A stretch of 17,724 nucleotides of DNA, taken from Chloroflexota bacterium (lineage in GTDB: Bacteria > Chloroflexota > Anaerolineae > Promineifilales > Promineifilaceae). A program made the translations under genes and the position numbers. The stretch covers positions 1 to 17,724 of the forward strand of contig JAAEOP010001350.1 in the NCBI GenBank assembly GCA_024223125.1, written 5' to 3'. The notes under the pieces were generated by a model that did not search any database, had not been told where the DNA came from, and worked only from the letters and a program-made list of their open reading frames with translations. Shown in pieces: positions 6,644 through 14,065 of this stretch (within the stretch, counting starts at the first letter, position 1; each line of letters starts with the position of its first letter).

Positions 6644-7633
6644 TCAAAGATGGCCCAAAATGGATTGGGTGATGGCGGCGGTGGATTGCAAACGGCCGTC
6701 ATCCCCATGAGCCAATGTTTGCCGCACGGCCGTTTCAATCTGATCGGCTGCATCGCTCAACTGCCAGACGTGTCGCGCCAGCAGCGCCCCGCTGAGAATG
6801 GCAGCAATGGGATTGGCAACCCCTTGCCCGGCAATGTCTGGGGCGGAACCATGCACCGGTTCGGCTACGGCCGTGCCCTCTCCCCAATTCAGCGATGGTG
6901 CCAGCCCCAAACCGCCGCCCCAGTATGCGGCCGCATCAGATAAAATATCGCCAAACAAATTGGTTGTCACGACTACATCAAACCGCTCTGGTTCCGCCAC
7001 CATCTTTAGTGCCGCTACATCTACCAACAATTCATCAATCTTCAGACCTGTCTGGTCACGGAAGACATCGCGCACACTGTCGCGGAACAGACCATCGGTC
7101 AGGGGCAGGACATTGGCTTTATGCACGATGGTCAATTTGCGGCGATTTTGGCTGTGCATGAGACGCCGCGTTTTATGGGCAATACGGCGGCTGGCTTTTT
7201 TGGTGATGACGCGCTCGGCTACGGCCGTTTCCCCGCCATCTTGCAATCGTTCTCGTCCAGCATACAAACCTTCCGTATTCTCACGCACAATGAGCATATC
7301 AATGCCCTGGCGCGGCGACACACGTGGCCAGCTTGTTATGGGGCGGATATTGGCAAATAAATCCAACTCTTGCCGCATCGTTAAAATGGCGCTGCGATAC
7401 CCAGTCACTTTATGCGCTGGGGATGAGACGGCCCCAAACAGTCCCGCGCCACATTCTCGAATTTTGGTCAGCGTTGCGGCGGGAACAGATACGCCTCTTT
7501 TGACAAAGGTTTCCCAGCCTGCTTCTGCTTCAATGATGTCTAGTTGGGGGATAACGGCCGTTAATACCGCCACCGCCGCTGGAATCACTTCCTGCCCAAT
7601 GCCATCGCCTGGCATCACACATAATTGTGGCAT
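6644..7633 (-). CDS. hicd: Homoisocitrate dehydrogenase (lysine, alpha-aminoadipate pathway)
   Basis: This 329-aa NAD-dependent beta-decarboxylating dehydrogenase would turn homoisocitrate into 2-oxoadipate. It aligns by eye with the Thermus enzyme over its whole length: PGDGIGQEVIP, EAEAGWETF, SSPAHKVTGY, LDLFANIRP, IVRENTEGLYAG (Tyr124), HKANVLP (Lys172), TTNLFGDILSD (Asp229, Asp233 for metal) and EPVHGSAPDIAG. Arg87, Arg97 and Arg117 are the substrate arginines. Leu84 stands where the Thermus enzyme has Arg85, so specificity may differ. ATG 7633 follows AAAGGAGG at 7647-7640 with a 6-nt spacer, a very good ribosome site. It is the last gene of the lys run; a separate role in leucine synthesis (LeuB) is less likely given the SSPAHK motif and the neighbours. 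Confidence 0.9.
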   Translation of the reverse strand: MPQLCVMPGDGIGQEVIPAAVAVLTAVIPQLDIIEAEAGWETFVKRGVSVPAATLTKIRECGAGLFGAVSSPAHKVTGYRSAILTMRQELDLFANIRPITSWPRVSPRQGIDMLIVRENTEGLYAGRERLQDGGETAVAERVITKKASRRIAHKTRRLMHSQNRRKLTIVHKANVLPLTDGLFRDSVRDVFRDQTGLKIDELLVDVAALKMVAEPERFDVVVTTNLFGDILSDAAAYWGGGLGLAPSLNWGEGTAVAEPVHGSAPDIAGQGVANPIAAILSGALLARHVWQLSDAADQIETAVRQTLAHGDDGRLQSTAAITQSILGHL

Positions 7634-7655
7634 TTTTTGCCTCCTTTACCAGAGA

Positions 7656-7719
7656 AGACCTGCGAGGTTTTTTTACTCTTATGCCAGTCTGGCACAAAAG
7701 ATAGAAACCTCGCAGGTCT
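7656..7719. repeat. 15-bp inverted repeat with an inner palindrome, in the gap before hicd
   Basis: AGACCTGCGAGGTTT (7656-7670) and AAACCTCGCAGGTCT (7705-7719) are perfect inverted copies; the loop holds a second palindrome, TGCCAG/CTGGCA (7682-7694). The element fills nearly all the 90-bp gap between the SDR and hicd genes, stopping 9 bp from the hicd ribosome-binding site. It has no U-tract. It could act as an attenuator or an RNA-stability element, or be merely a dispersed repeat. Confidence 0.75.
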
Positions 7720-7723
7720 AATT

Positions 7724-8491
7724 TTAGAAGTGGGCCAGATACCCGCCATCCACTGCCAACACCTGACCGGTAATATAGGATGCGGCCGGTGACACCAGAA
7801 AAACCACAGCGCCGGCAATTTCGGGAGGCTGCCCCCAACGCCCCAAAGAGGTGCGCTGCTCCAACCAGGTGGCGATTGCTTCATTGGACACCATCGCCGC
7901 GTTTGTTTCGGTGGCAAAAAAACCAGGAGCCACTGCGTTCACGGTGATTCCCGCTGTGCCCAGTTCGGCAGCCAGCGCCCGCGTCAATGCTGCCAGCCCC
8001 CCTTTGGCGGCCGTGTAAACAGCATCTCCACGGTTGGCAATGGGACCGGCAATGGAGGTGATGTTGATGATACGGCCGTCGTCATTTGACATCATCAACC
8101 GCGCTGCCCGGCGGGATAAATTGAAGGGGGCGATAAGATTCACTTCCAGCAGCCGCCGCATATCAGCCAATTCAAAGTCAAAGAGTTGGCGACGGTCACG
8201 CATGCCCACATTGTTAACCAGAATGTCCAGACGGCCGTACTCCACCACAATCCGGTTAAAGGCAGCGGCAACGGCCGTTGCCTCGGCAATATCAAAAGGT
8301 AATGCGGCCGCAGAACCACCGTCGGCCGTAATCATCTCAACCACCGTTGTCAGATTGGTTTCGTCCCGTCCATTCACCAAAACCAAAGCGCCAGCATTGG
8401 CCAGCGCCCGAGCTATTTCCAAACCCAGCCCCTGGCCTGCGCCTGTTACCAAAGCGATTTTACTGTCTAAAGAAAATTCAGGATGTGTCAC
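7724..8491 (-). CDS. Short-chain dehydrogenase/reductase, gluconate 5-dehydrogenase/FabG-like
   Basis: From a GTG at 8491 the protein has 255 aa. This start is chosen because AGGAG (8504-8500) lies 8 nt upstream; an ATG at 8533 would add 14 residues read partly from a repeat. The Rossmann motif TGAGQGLG is at 16-23, with Arg42 (VNGRD) favouring NADPH. NNVG is at 93-96, Asn118, Ser146, and the catalytic pair Tyr159/Lys163 in YTAAK. The C-terminal [13 protein letters not shown] is typical of classical SDRs. All catalytic residues are present. The substrate is unknown; the length and motifs fit gluconate 5-dehydrogenase or 3-oxoacyl-ACP reductase-like members. It sits between lysU and hicd, but a 390-bp gap of repeats and a pseudogene separates it from lysU, so a role in lysine synthesis is not implied. 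Confidence 0.85.
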   Translation of the reverse strand: MTHPEFSLDSKIALVTGAGQGLGLEIARALANAGALVLVNGRDETNLTTVVEMITADGGSAAALPFDIAEATAVAAAFNRIVVEYGRLDILVNNVGMRDRRQLFDFELADMRRLLEVNLIAPFNLSRRAARLMMSNDDGRIINITSIAGPIANRGDAVYTAAKGGLAALTRALAAELGTAGITVNAVAPGFFATETNAAMVSNEAIATWLEQRTSLGRWGQPPEIAGAVVFLVSPAASYITGQVLAVDGGYLAHF

Positions 8492-8512
8492 GTTCCCTTC
8501 TCCTCGTCGAAT

Positions 8513-8624
8513 GAAAAAAGGACAATACCGCAAAAGTCGCCCGGGGCTGTTCGTATCGGGAATTGGAATTCCCGAACCTTTTACCGGGCGACTTTTGCTG
8601 AACTGCGAAAAAAGACAATACCGC
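8513..8624. repeat. Palindromic MITE-like element flanked by direct repeats
   Basis: The core has outer arms GCAAAAGTCGCCCGG (8530-8544) and CCGGGCGACTTTTGC (8584-8598), perfect over 15 bp, and an inner palindrome CGGGAATT/AATTCCCG (8557-8574). It is bracketed by near-identical direct copies at 8513-8531 and 8607-8624 (GA6GGACAATACCGC against GA6GACAATACCGC, one-base difference). They look like a long target duplication or a tandem remnant. The element abuts the GrpB pseudogene and lies just upstream of the SDR gene. Confidence 0.7.
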
Positions 8625-8803
8625 TAACCTGGTTTTGATAACGGCGTACCCTTGCTGCATGATGGGATGCGTCCGCAGATAATCGCGGAAGAGGGGGGGT
8701 ATTGTTGGTTGAAACGGCCGTTTTCCCGTACATGAATTTTGAATATCAATAATGTCTTTAGCAGCCAAGATGTGGAGCCGATGTGGTCAATACGCACGGC
8801 ATC
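8622..8803 (-). pseudogene. Decayed GrpB-family (UPF0157) gene fragment
   Basis: Read leftward, 8803-8769 gives DAVRIDHIGST. After a frame break at 8769, 8768-8622 gives LAAKDIIDIQ and then, after unrelated residues, LFRDYLRTHP and VIKTRLA. These are the N-terminal HIGSTSVPGLAAKDIIDI and the C-terminal LFRDYLRTHP signatures of GrpB nucleotidyltransferase-like proteins (usually about 170 aa). About 10 nt (SVPG) are missing at the break, and roughly 100 residues are missing between IIDIQ and LFRDYL. The fragment ends where the palindromic element begins. It is clearly non-functional. The remaining bases 8804-8885 show nothing I can name. Confidence 0.72.
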
Positions 8804-8885
8804 ATACCCTTATTCTTCCACAAACAGAATAAACACTCAACTTGCCAATACAAAGCCAGTTTCGGATTTGGTTCATAAGCTCTAT

Positions 8886-9383
8886 CTAGTACTCTCCTGG
8901 AAAACGGCCGTACTTTCTCACATACACCGTAATCCCGCCAGCTTCCACAATCTCCCGCGCAAAGTCTGGCAGAGGAGGTAGTTCGATTACCATGTTTCCG
9001 GCCTGAATACGGCCGTTTGCCAAATCCAATTCCACCTCATCCCCATCTGCCAACATCGTGACCACATTCGGGGCCGTAAAGAGTGGAATGCCCAAATTGA
9101 TAGCATTGCGGAAGAAGATGCGGGCAAAGCTGGGCGCGATAATCGCCCCAATTTGCCGCCGCCGTAACGCCTCCGGCGCATATTCCCGCGATGAACCGCA
9201 GCCAAAATTATTCCCGGCCACGATGATGTCTCCCGGCTGCGCCTCCCGTGCAAAATCAGGCCGCGCCTCGATAAAAGCATAATCCTGCACATCTTGCCCT
9301 GCCTTTAACATATACGGCGCGTACCGCCCCGGTACAATCTGGTCAGTATCCACATCTGCGCCAAATTTCCATACTCGTGCCAT
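8886..9383 (-). CDS. lysU: Homoaconitase small subunit
   Basis: This 165-aa swivelling subunit pairs with LysT to isomerise homocitrate to homoisocitrate via homoaconitate. It matches the LysU type closely: RVWKFGADVDTDQIVPGRYAPYM at the N-terminus, GCGSSREYAPEAL (61-73) with the substrate-loop serines, IIAPSFARIFFRNAINLGIP, and the C-terminal KYGRFPGEY. Length equals that of the Thermus protein. ATG 9383 follows GGAG with a 6-nt spacer. It lies 61 bp after lysT, the gap being a heptad array. LeuD is the main alternative; the YAPYM loop, the C-terminal motif and the operon context favour LysU. Confidence 0.9.
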   Translation of the reverse strand: MARVWKFGADVDTDQIVPGRYAPYMLKAGQDVQDYAFIEARPDFAREAQPGDIIVAGNNFGCGSSREYAPEALRRRQIGAIIAPSFARIFFRNAINLGIPLFTAPNVVTMLADGDEVELDLANGRIQAGNMVIELPPLPDFAREIVEAGGITVYVRKYGRFPGEY

Positions 9384-9392
9384 GTTATTCTC

Positions 9393-9462
9393 CGTTATCG
9401 GTAATCAGTAATCAGTGAACGGTGAACGGTCAACAGATTACTGATTACTGTTCACCGATTAC
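9393..9462. repeat. Heptad tandem array, lysT/lysU junction
   Basis: Ten consecutive degenerate heptads ending in -ATC, -AAC, -TAC or -CAC: CGTTATC, GGTAATC, AGTAATC, AGTGAAC, GGTGAAC, GGTCAAC, AGATTAC, TGATTAC, TGTTCAC, CGATTAC. The array reaches into lysT and supplies its last codons (VIGEQ) and TAA stop. Confidence 0.75.
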
Positions 9463-10689
9463 CATTCTTGGGTCCGTAATCCGCCCTGTCACGGCCGTCG
9501 CTGCCGCCACACTCGGACTTGCCAAATAAATTTGCGACGTAGGATGCCCCATACGCCCTTTGAAATTGCGATTGCCGGTCGAGAGGCAAATATCCCCTTC
9601 GCCTAATGTGCCCTGATGCCGCCCCATGCACGGGCCGCAGCCGGGCGTCGTCAACGTCACACCAGCTTCCAGCAGCGTGTTCAGCGTGTCATCGGCAATC
9701 ATTCGCTGCAATTCCTGGCGGCTGGCCGGGCTGACAATCATCCGTATTCCAGGAGTCAGCGTCTTGCCTTTAAGAATGTCGGCCGCGTCACGCATGTCTT
9801 CGTAGCGGCCGTTGGTACACGTCCCCAAAAAGACCACATCAATCTTTTGCCCGACCACATCCCCCAAATCCACCACATCATCCACCGAATGGGGAATGGC
9901 TACCTGTGGCTCTAACTCGTCCAGATCAATCGTGACCGTTTGTGCGTAAGTGGCTGCCGGGTCTACAAATAACCAGTCTGGCACAGCCCCATCATCGGCG
10001 GCCGCACCCACCGGCGGGAAGATGCCCACTTTAGCGCCCAATTCAATCGCCATGCTGCTGATGGTTTGACGGCCGGGCAGTGGCAGCCACTCTAACCCAT
10101 GGTACTCAATCGCCATGTAGGTAGCGCCGGCAATGGTTAGTTCGCGGCCCAATTTAAGCGCCAAGTCTTTGGCGTCTACACCGGGGTGGAAACGACCGTT
10201 TACCTGTACCTTTAACGTCTCCGGTACCCGCAGCCACGTTTTGCCCGTCGCCCACACCAGGGCCACATCCGTAGACCCCATGCCGGTACCAAATGCAGCC
10301 ACCGCGCCATAACTGGTCGAGTGCGAATCTGACCCCACTACCACCATCCCTGGTCGGGCGATGCGCTCCTCCACCAATACCTGGTGGCAGATACCCCGCC
10401 CCACTTCAAACAGGCGAATCCCCTGTTCCTGGGCAAAACGACGCACCAGGTTTTGGTTATCGGCCACGCCTACGGTAGAAGCTGGGGCCACATGATCCAA
10501 TACCAGCACCACCTGTTCCGGGTTGTGGACGCGGGCAGCGCCCAACCGCTCCTGCATCACCCTGATGATGCCAGGCGACAGCGAATCATGTCCCATGGCC
10601 ACATCCGGCTCTATGACGACCAGATCGCCAGGCTGCACCGGCCGTCCCGCTTTATGTGTCAAAATTTGTTCGCTTAATGTTTGTCTCAT
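9445..10689 (-). CDS. lysT: Homoaconitase large subunit
   Basis: The [4Fe-4S] catalytic subunit has 414 aa from ATG 10689, chosen because GGAG lies 5 nt upstream. A longer frame to 10794 would add 35 residues of unrelated sequence, partly repeat. Iron-sulfur ligands are Cys291 (FLGTCTNGRYED), Cys351 and Cys354 (TPGCGPCMGRHQG). Other family motifs are GSDSHSTSYGAVAAFGTGMG (119-138) and SPASR (320-324). With LysU it would convert homocitrate through cis-homoaconitate to homoisocitrate. It belongs to the LeuC/LysT family; context next to homocitrate synthase and a LysU-type partner points to lysine rather than leucine. The C-terminal MVIGEQ is read from the heptad array. Confidence 0.9.
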   Translation of the reverse strand: MRQTLSEQILTHKAGRPVQPGDLVVIEPDVAMGHDSLSPGIIRVMQERLGAARVHNPEQVVLVLDHVAPASTVGVADNQNLVRRFAQEQGIRLFEVGRGICHQVLVEERIARPGMVVVGSDSHSTSYGAVAAFGTGMGSTDVALVWATGKTWLRVPETLKVQVNGRFHPGVDAKDLALKLGRELTIAGATYMAIEYHGLEWLPLPGRQTISSMAIELGAKVGIFPPVGAAADDGAVPDWLFVDPAATYAQTVTIDLDELEPQVAIPHSVDDVVDLGDVVGQKIDVVFLGTCTNGRYEDMRDAADILKGKTLTPGIRMIVSPASRQELQRMIADDTLNTLLEAGVTLTTPGCGPCMGRHQGTLGEGDICLSTGNRNFKGRMGHPTSQIYLASPSVAAATAVTGRITDPRMVIGEQ

Positions 10690-10696
10690 TTTTTCT

Positions 10697-10731
10697 CCGT
10701 ATTTCGTATTTCGTAATCCGTGTTCCGTAGG
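10697..10731. repeat. Heptad tandem array upstream of lysT
   Basis: Five heptads, CCGTATT, TCGTATT, TCGTAAT, CCGTGTT, CCGTAGG, begin directly upstream of the lysT ribosome-binding site and run into the 3' end of the MOSC remnant. Confidence 0.7.
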
Positions 10732-10943
10732 GTGATTTGCCGGTCTGGTTCGGCACGGCCGTCGGCCGTATATTTGCCGCCCTTTGCTCGCCAATTGTCC
10801 CCAACCAAGCCCTCTTCCTGTGTAAACGTGCCTGTCGTCAATACCTGCCGCTTCTCCGTTTCCGACCGGGCCACAATCATCTCTACCGCGCCTCCACCTT
10901 GCGGGGATTCAGTCACCGGCGGCATCCTGGCCTCAATTTCCAT
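10722..10943 (-). pseudogene. N-terminal remnant of a MOSC-domain protein
   Basis: An open frame reads [18 protein letters not shown], then EMIVARSETEKRQVL, then EEGLVGDNWRAKGG and EPDRQITLRN. This is the first half of MOSC-domain proteins (GLVGDNWR and HPDxQLTLMN are their hallmark; about 150-170 aa in full). After QITLRN the frame passes into heptad repeats and stops at 10686, so the rest of the domain is missing. The ATG at 10943 overlaps the homocitrate synthase stop by 11 nt, suggesting it was once a translationally coupled cistron. It could still make a 85-aa peptide, but without the complete fold I call it a pseudogene. Confidence 0.6.
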
Positions 10944-12114
10944 TGTATTCAAATGCTTCACTATTATTTACTCCTTTTGCGACAATATTTTGATTAGCCG
11001 CATCATACAATAGGGTATCTACATCATCCAACGTGAGACGGCCGTGATCCCCCATCTCCTTGATTTCATTCGTCAAATACTTAATTTGGGCATCATCTAA
11101 ATGCACACCCAATTGTTCCGCCCGGTTTTTGACCGCATTCCAGCCTGTCAAACGATGAGCCACATGAATATAGCGTGTCAGGCCAAAATCCTCCGGCCGC
11201 AAAATTTCATACGTGCCCGGATTATTCAGCACCGCTTTGGCATGAATACCCGCTTTATGGGTAAAACTGGCAAACCCTGTAATGTAATTGTTAAAAGGCA
11301 CATCTACCCGCACCAGCCGTGCCACCAGACTATCCAGATTGCGAATCAGCGGCAGGTGATATTTCTTTACCGAAGCCGGATCAGTGGCATACAATCGGGC
11401 TACCAAACCACCCAATGGCGTAATGCCATTCCGCTCACCAATGCCCAACACGGAGGTATCAATGTGGGTAGCTCCCGCTTCTAGCGCCGCATAGGCATTG
11501 GCAATGGCACAGCCGGAATCATTGTGGCCGTGAAACTCAATGTCGCACGTCAGCTCCTGACGCAAATGGGAAACGAGGTCATAAATCTGGCGCGGCGTGC
11601 CCACGCCCACCGTGTCCGCAATACCCACCCGATGCACACCCAGTTTGCTGACAACCCGGTAGACGCGCATAATATCTTCCACATCACTGCGTAAGCTGTC
11701 CTCTGTACTAAAGCGCGTTTCCACCCCCTGACTGAGCAGATAAGCGACCACATCCTGGGCCAAATCCAGAATTTGCTCAATGCTCTTGCCATGACTGAAT
11801 TCCCGCAAATAGGAGGATGTACCAATGACCACATCCACCCCATCTACGCCGGTATCTACAGCCCGTTTGGCGTCTTCCATGTTGCAGCGGGTATGGGTCA
11901 AGATTTTGGCCTTCAATCCCAGTTTGGCGATGGTCTCACAGTCACTGTAACTTTCCGGCGAGGCCAGCGGTGAGGTCAGTTCCAGATATTCCACGCCGAA
12001 AGCGTCCAGCAGCGTGGCAATCTGAATCTTCTCGGCCGAGGAGAAGAACGCATTAACAAACTGCTCTCCCTCGCGCAGGGTAGATTCGATGATGGAATAG
12101 TTTTGTAGGCTCAT
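10933..12114 (-). CDS. hcs: Homocitrate synthase
   Basis: This 393-aa DRE-TIM metallolyase condenses 2-oxoglutarate and acetyl-CoA to homocitrate, the committed step of the pathway. It shows STLREGEQ (11-18, with Arg14 and Glu15), His74 (ILTHTR, the position linked to 2-oxoglutarate choice), metal ligands His195 and His197 (FHGHND), [15 protein letters not shown] (223-237), and HKAGIHAKA (286-294). Length and motifs match bacterial homocitrate synthase rather than 2-isopropylmalate synthase, which carries a longer C-terminal regulatory domain. ATG 12114 follows AAGGA with a spacer of about 7 nt. It follows lysK with a heptad-filled gap. Lysine feedback probably acts at the substrate site, as known in Thermus; that is by analogy. 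Confidence 0.91.
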   Translation of the reverse strand: MSLQNYSIIESTLREGEQFVNAFFSSAEKIQIATLLDAFGVEYLELTSPLASPESYSDCETIAKLGLKAKILTHTRCNMEDAKRAVDTGVDGVDVVIGTSSYLREFSHGKSIEQILDLAQDVVAYLLSQGVETRFSTEDSLRSDVEDIMRVYRVVSKLGVHRVGIADTVGVGTPRQIYDLVSHLRQELTCDIEFHGHNDSGCAIANAYAALEAGATHIDTSVLGIGERNGITPLGGLVARLYATDPASVKKYHLPLIRNLDSLVARLVRVDVPFNNYITGFASFTHKAGIHAKAVLNNPGTYEILRPEDFGLTRYIHVAHRLTGWNAVKNRAEQLGVHLDDAQIKYLTNEIKEMGDHGRLTLDDVDTLLYDAANQNIVAKGVNNSEAFEYNGN

Positions 12115-12124
12115 AGATTTTTCC

Positions 12125-12180
12125 TTTTCAGTGTTCAGTTTTCAGTGAGGAAGTTGTTGACTGAATACTGATTACTGTTT
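12125..12180. repeat. Heptad tandem array, lysK/hcs junction
   Basis: TTTTCAG, TGTTCAG, TTTTCAG are clear; weaker heptads follow, ending ACTGAAT, ACTGATT, ACTGTTT. The array encodes the last about 17 residues (Ser/Thr-rich) and the TGA stop of LysK on minus and extends to the hcs ribosome-binding site. Confidence 0.6.
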
Positions 12181-13216
12181 TAAGCACTTCAATAGCGCGT
12201 AAATAATCCTCAAGCGCCAGATGCTCTTCTGGCGTATGGTCTAAGCGGCTGTCGCCGGGACCGTAGGCGACGATAGGGCAGTTCCACACGGGGCCGACGA
12301 TGTTCATATCGGAGGTACCTGTTTTGAGCTTGAAACGGGGTTTGCGCCCAGTTGGTTGTAGGGCGCGGATAAAGGCCCGCGCCAGAGGTGTGCTGCGGGT
12401 TGATTGGAAGGCTGCTTCACGGCCGTAAAACCGCACCATCGCCTCCCCGACCCATTCTTCAACCTCTGCCTGAAACTCGTCAACATCAAAACGGGGCGGA
12501 AGACGAATCCCCACTTTGATAGTGATGCTGTTGGTCAGGCCGTCGCTGCTGGTTTGAATTTGGTGGATGGAGGGGAGCAGTTGGTTAAACAGGCGGCTTT
12601 CCTCAAAATTGAACACCTTGATGGTATCGGACAGCCGGTTGTACCAGGCAATACCTACCTCGGCCGCGCCCCGTTGCTGCCCGGCCGTATGGCTCATTGG
12701 CTGACGGTATTCATAATCAATTAGGAGGCGCCCTTTGTAGCCCAACGTCACCCCATCCCAACCACTCGGCTCCCCAATGATGCACCAGTCTGGCCGGTAT
12801 TGGTTGACCATATGCCGCGCCCCTTTGGACGTGGCCGCTTCTTCCTCAACCGCGCCAATGAGTACCACGCGGGTTCCGGGTGACAGGTCAGCCTGTGCTG
12901 CCGCCATGACAAAGGCAGCTAAGGGGCCTTTGGCGTCTACAGAGCCACGGCCGTATAACTTACCATCCACAATCTGCACCGGAATATCTCCAGGGACAGT
13001 ATCCATATGCCCCAGCAGTACAATTTCATGGGTGATTGCGCCATTTTCGTCTGGACATTCACGCACACCGATGGCGTTTCCCACTTCATCAATGCGGGCA
13101 GTCAGCCCTAAATTTGCCATTTGGGAGACGAGGGTTTGGGCGACGGCCGTTTCCTCCCCCGACAAACTTTTTATCTTTATCAACTCCTCTAAAAACACAA
13201 CAGGATCAATTGACAT
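12128..13216 (-). CDS. lysK: LysW-lysine hydrolase (M20 metallopeptidase)
   Basis: This protein would free lysine from the LysW carrier by cutting the isopeptide-type bond. From ATG 13216 it has 362 aa; a GTG at 13228 would add four residues. The product begins [15 protein letters not shown], as LysK proteins do. Zinc-site motifs of the M20 family are GHMDTVPG (His70), GSVDAKGP (Asp94), VEEEA (Glu125/126 region), GEPSG (Glu149) and HTPEEH (His332). The substrate region TGTSDMN is also present. All ligands are intact. It is the first gene downstream of the opposite-strand toxin-antitoxin island, only 29 bp from the start of that island's first gene, so its promoter must overlap that gene or lie beyond it. 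Confidence 0.88.
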   Translation of the reverse strand: MSIDPVVFLEELIKIKSLSGEETAVAQTLVSQMANLGLTARIDEVGNAIGVRECPDENGAITHEIVLLGHMDTVPGDIPVQIVDGKLYGRGSVDAKGPLAAFVMAAAQADLSPGTRVVLIGAVEEEAATSKGARHMVNQYRPDWCIIGEPSGWDGVTLGYKGRLLIDYEYRQPMSHTAGQQRGAAEVGIAWYNRLSDTIKVFNFEESRLFNQLLPSIHQIQTSSDGLTNSITIKVGIRLPPRFDVDEFQAEVEEWVGEAMVRFYGREAAFQSTRSTPLARAFIRALQPTGRKPRFKLKTGTSDMNIVGPVWNCPIVAYGPGDSRLDHTPEEHLALEDYLRAIEVLKTVISIQSTTSSLKTEH

Positions 13217-13245
13217 AGTATTACTCACACCTATATACTCTCACT

Positions 13246-13629
13246 ATGAAGAAAAAATCTTTTACACTGAAATCGGAAACTGATTGGGAGCGTTTGGACG
13301 CAATGACAGATGATGATATTGATTTTTCTGATATTCCACCTTTGACAGAAGAAGATTTCAAGCGGATGAAACCTGTAAAAGAGTTCTTTGCAGAGCGTGG
13401 AATCAAGTTTGACCCGAAAGGCCCCCATACCATCACCGTACATCATGAAGATGGCAGCGTCACGACGCATGAATATATTCCCGACGAAGAATCTGTAAGT
13501 GAGCAACCACTCATTGTTGTAATCGAACCCGATGTGCGTCAATATTTTCATGATTCTGAATCGGTGAACCGTTGCAGAGGCCATATCTGTTTTCAAAGAT
13601 CCTTTTTCCATAACCATTCTCGATCCTGA
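13246..13629 (+). pseudogene. BrnA-like antitoxin gene with a deleted 3' end
   Basis: The first about 45 residues resemble BrnA-type antitoxins (SETDWERLDAMTDDDIDFSD, then IPPLTEEDFKRMK). The middle has TVHHEDGSVTTHEYIPD, and then VVIEPDVRQYFHDSESVNR, nearly identical to the antitoxin at 13770. After SESVNR (to 13570) homology stops; the frame runs on as CRGHICFQ to 13629 in a different frame from the toxin-like sequence there. The expected tail (TLRLLIALIP) is gone. A deletion seems to have joined this gene to the middle of a toxin gene. The truncated product could still bind DNA or a toxin. The gene runs opposite to the lys genes and lacks the ACGGCCGT palindrome. Confidence 0.6.
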
Positions 13630-13786
13630 CCATTCCCTTGATGAAACCCGCTTTATTGACCTCGGCTATTCTGATCGTAATCGTCTCCTGATTGTGGTGT
13701 ATACTGAAAGAGGAGACCTTATTCGGCTTATCAGCTGCCGTTTAGCAACAAATGCTGAAAGAAAAACTTATGAACAAAACGATTGA
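13571..13786 (+). pseudogene. 5'-truncated BrnT-like ribonuclease toxin
   Basis: One frame reads VAEAISVFKDPFS, then DPDHSLDETRFIDLGYS, then RLLIVVYTERGDLIRLIS, then CRLATNAERKTYEQND and a stop. This is the BrnT fold (DP-hS-hE-R, GYSDRNRLLIVVYTER, RIIS-R-A-ER--YE). About 20 N-terminal residues, including the KHGV segment, are missing: an in-frame TGA lies just upstream and there is no start codon. The 3' end overlaps the following antitoxin gene by 17 nt, the usual brnT-brnA order. It looks inactive. Confidence 0.72.
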
Positions 13787-14036
13787 TGAACACGTAGAGA
13801 TGCGTTCCGAATACGATTTTTCCGGTGGTGTGCGGGGTAAGCATGTTCAAGAAATGCGCCAGGGATACCGCGTCACCATTCATCATGAAGACGGTTCTAT
13901 GACTGTAAAAGAGTATGAACCAGACAAATGCGTTATCGTCCTTGACCCTGATGTACGTCAGTATTTCCATGATTCTGAATCGGTAAATCGTACTCTGCGT
14001 TTGCTCATTGCCCTAATTCCTGAAGGTAATCCGTAA
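13770..14036 (+). CDS. Small antitoxin-like protein paired with the broken BrnT
   Basis: From ATG 13770 the protein has 88 aa; an ATG at 13752 would add six. It begins MNKTIDEHVEMRSEYDFSG, followed by GVRGKHVQEM, then VTIHHEDGSMTVKEYEPD, then VLDPDVRQYFHDSESVNR and TLRLLIALIP. DFSGGVRGK plus the DPDV-YF-DSESVN-LR tail is a pattern of small antitoxin proteins with a ribbon-helix-helix-like end; the exact family is not certain. It shares its C-terminal half with the gene at 13246 but has a different N-terminus. It overlaps the BrnT remnant by 17 nt. Its last codons and stop are read from a heptad repeat (14025 onward). Confidence 0.68.
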   Translation: MNKTIDEHVEMRSEYDFSGGVRGKHVQEMRQGYRVTIHHEDGSMTVKEYEPDKCVIVLDPDVRQYFHDSESVNRTLRLLIALIPEGNP

Positions 14037-14059
14037 AACGTAATCCGTAATCTGTCTTT
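14025..14059. repeat. Heptad tandem array between the antitoxin and lysJ stops
   Basis: GGTAATC, CGTAAAA, CGTAATC, CGTAATC, TGTCTTT fill the gap between two convergent genes; the array provides the antitoxin stop codon (TAA, 14034-14036). Confidence 0.65.
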
Positions 14060-14065
14060 TAGCCC

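Noticed and set aside
6798..7721. 307-codon plus-strand frame opposite homoisocitrate dehydrogenase
   Set aside because: Composition (Ser, Arg, Pro rich) and lack of motifs mark it as a shadow of the real gene.
6644..9383. Reading hicd, lysT and lysU as leuB, leuC and leuD
   Set aside because: SSPAHK and EAEAGWETF in the dehydrogenase, the RVWKFG and GRFPGEY ends of the small subunit and the adjacent homocitrate synthase point to homoisocitrate chemistry.
9393..9462. CRISPR-like array
   Set aside because: The units are 7 bp, contiguous and without spacers; no cas genes are present.
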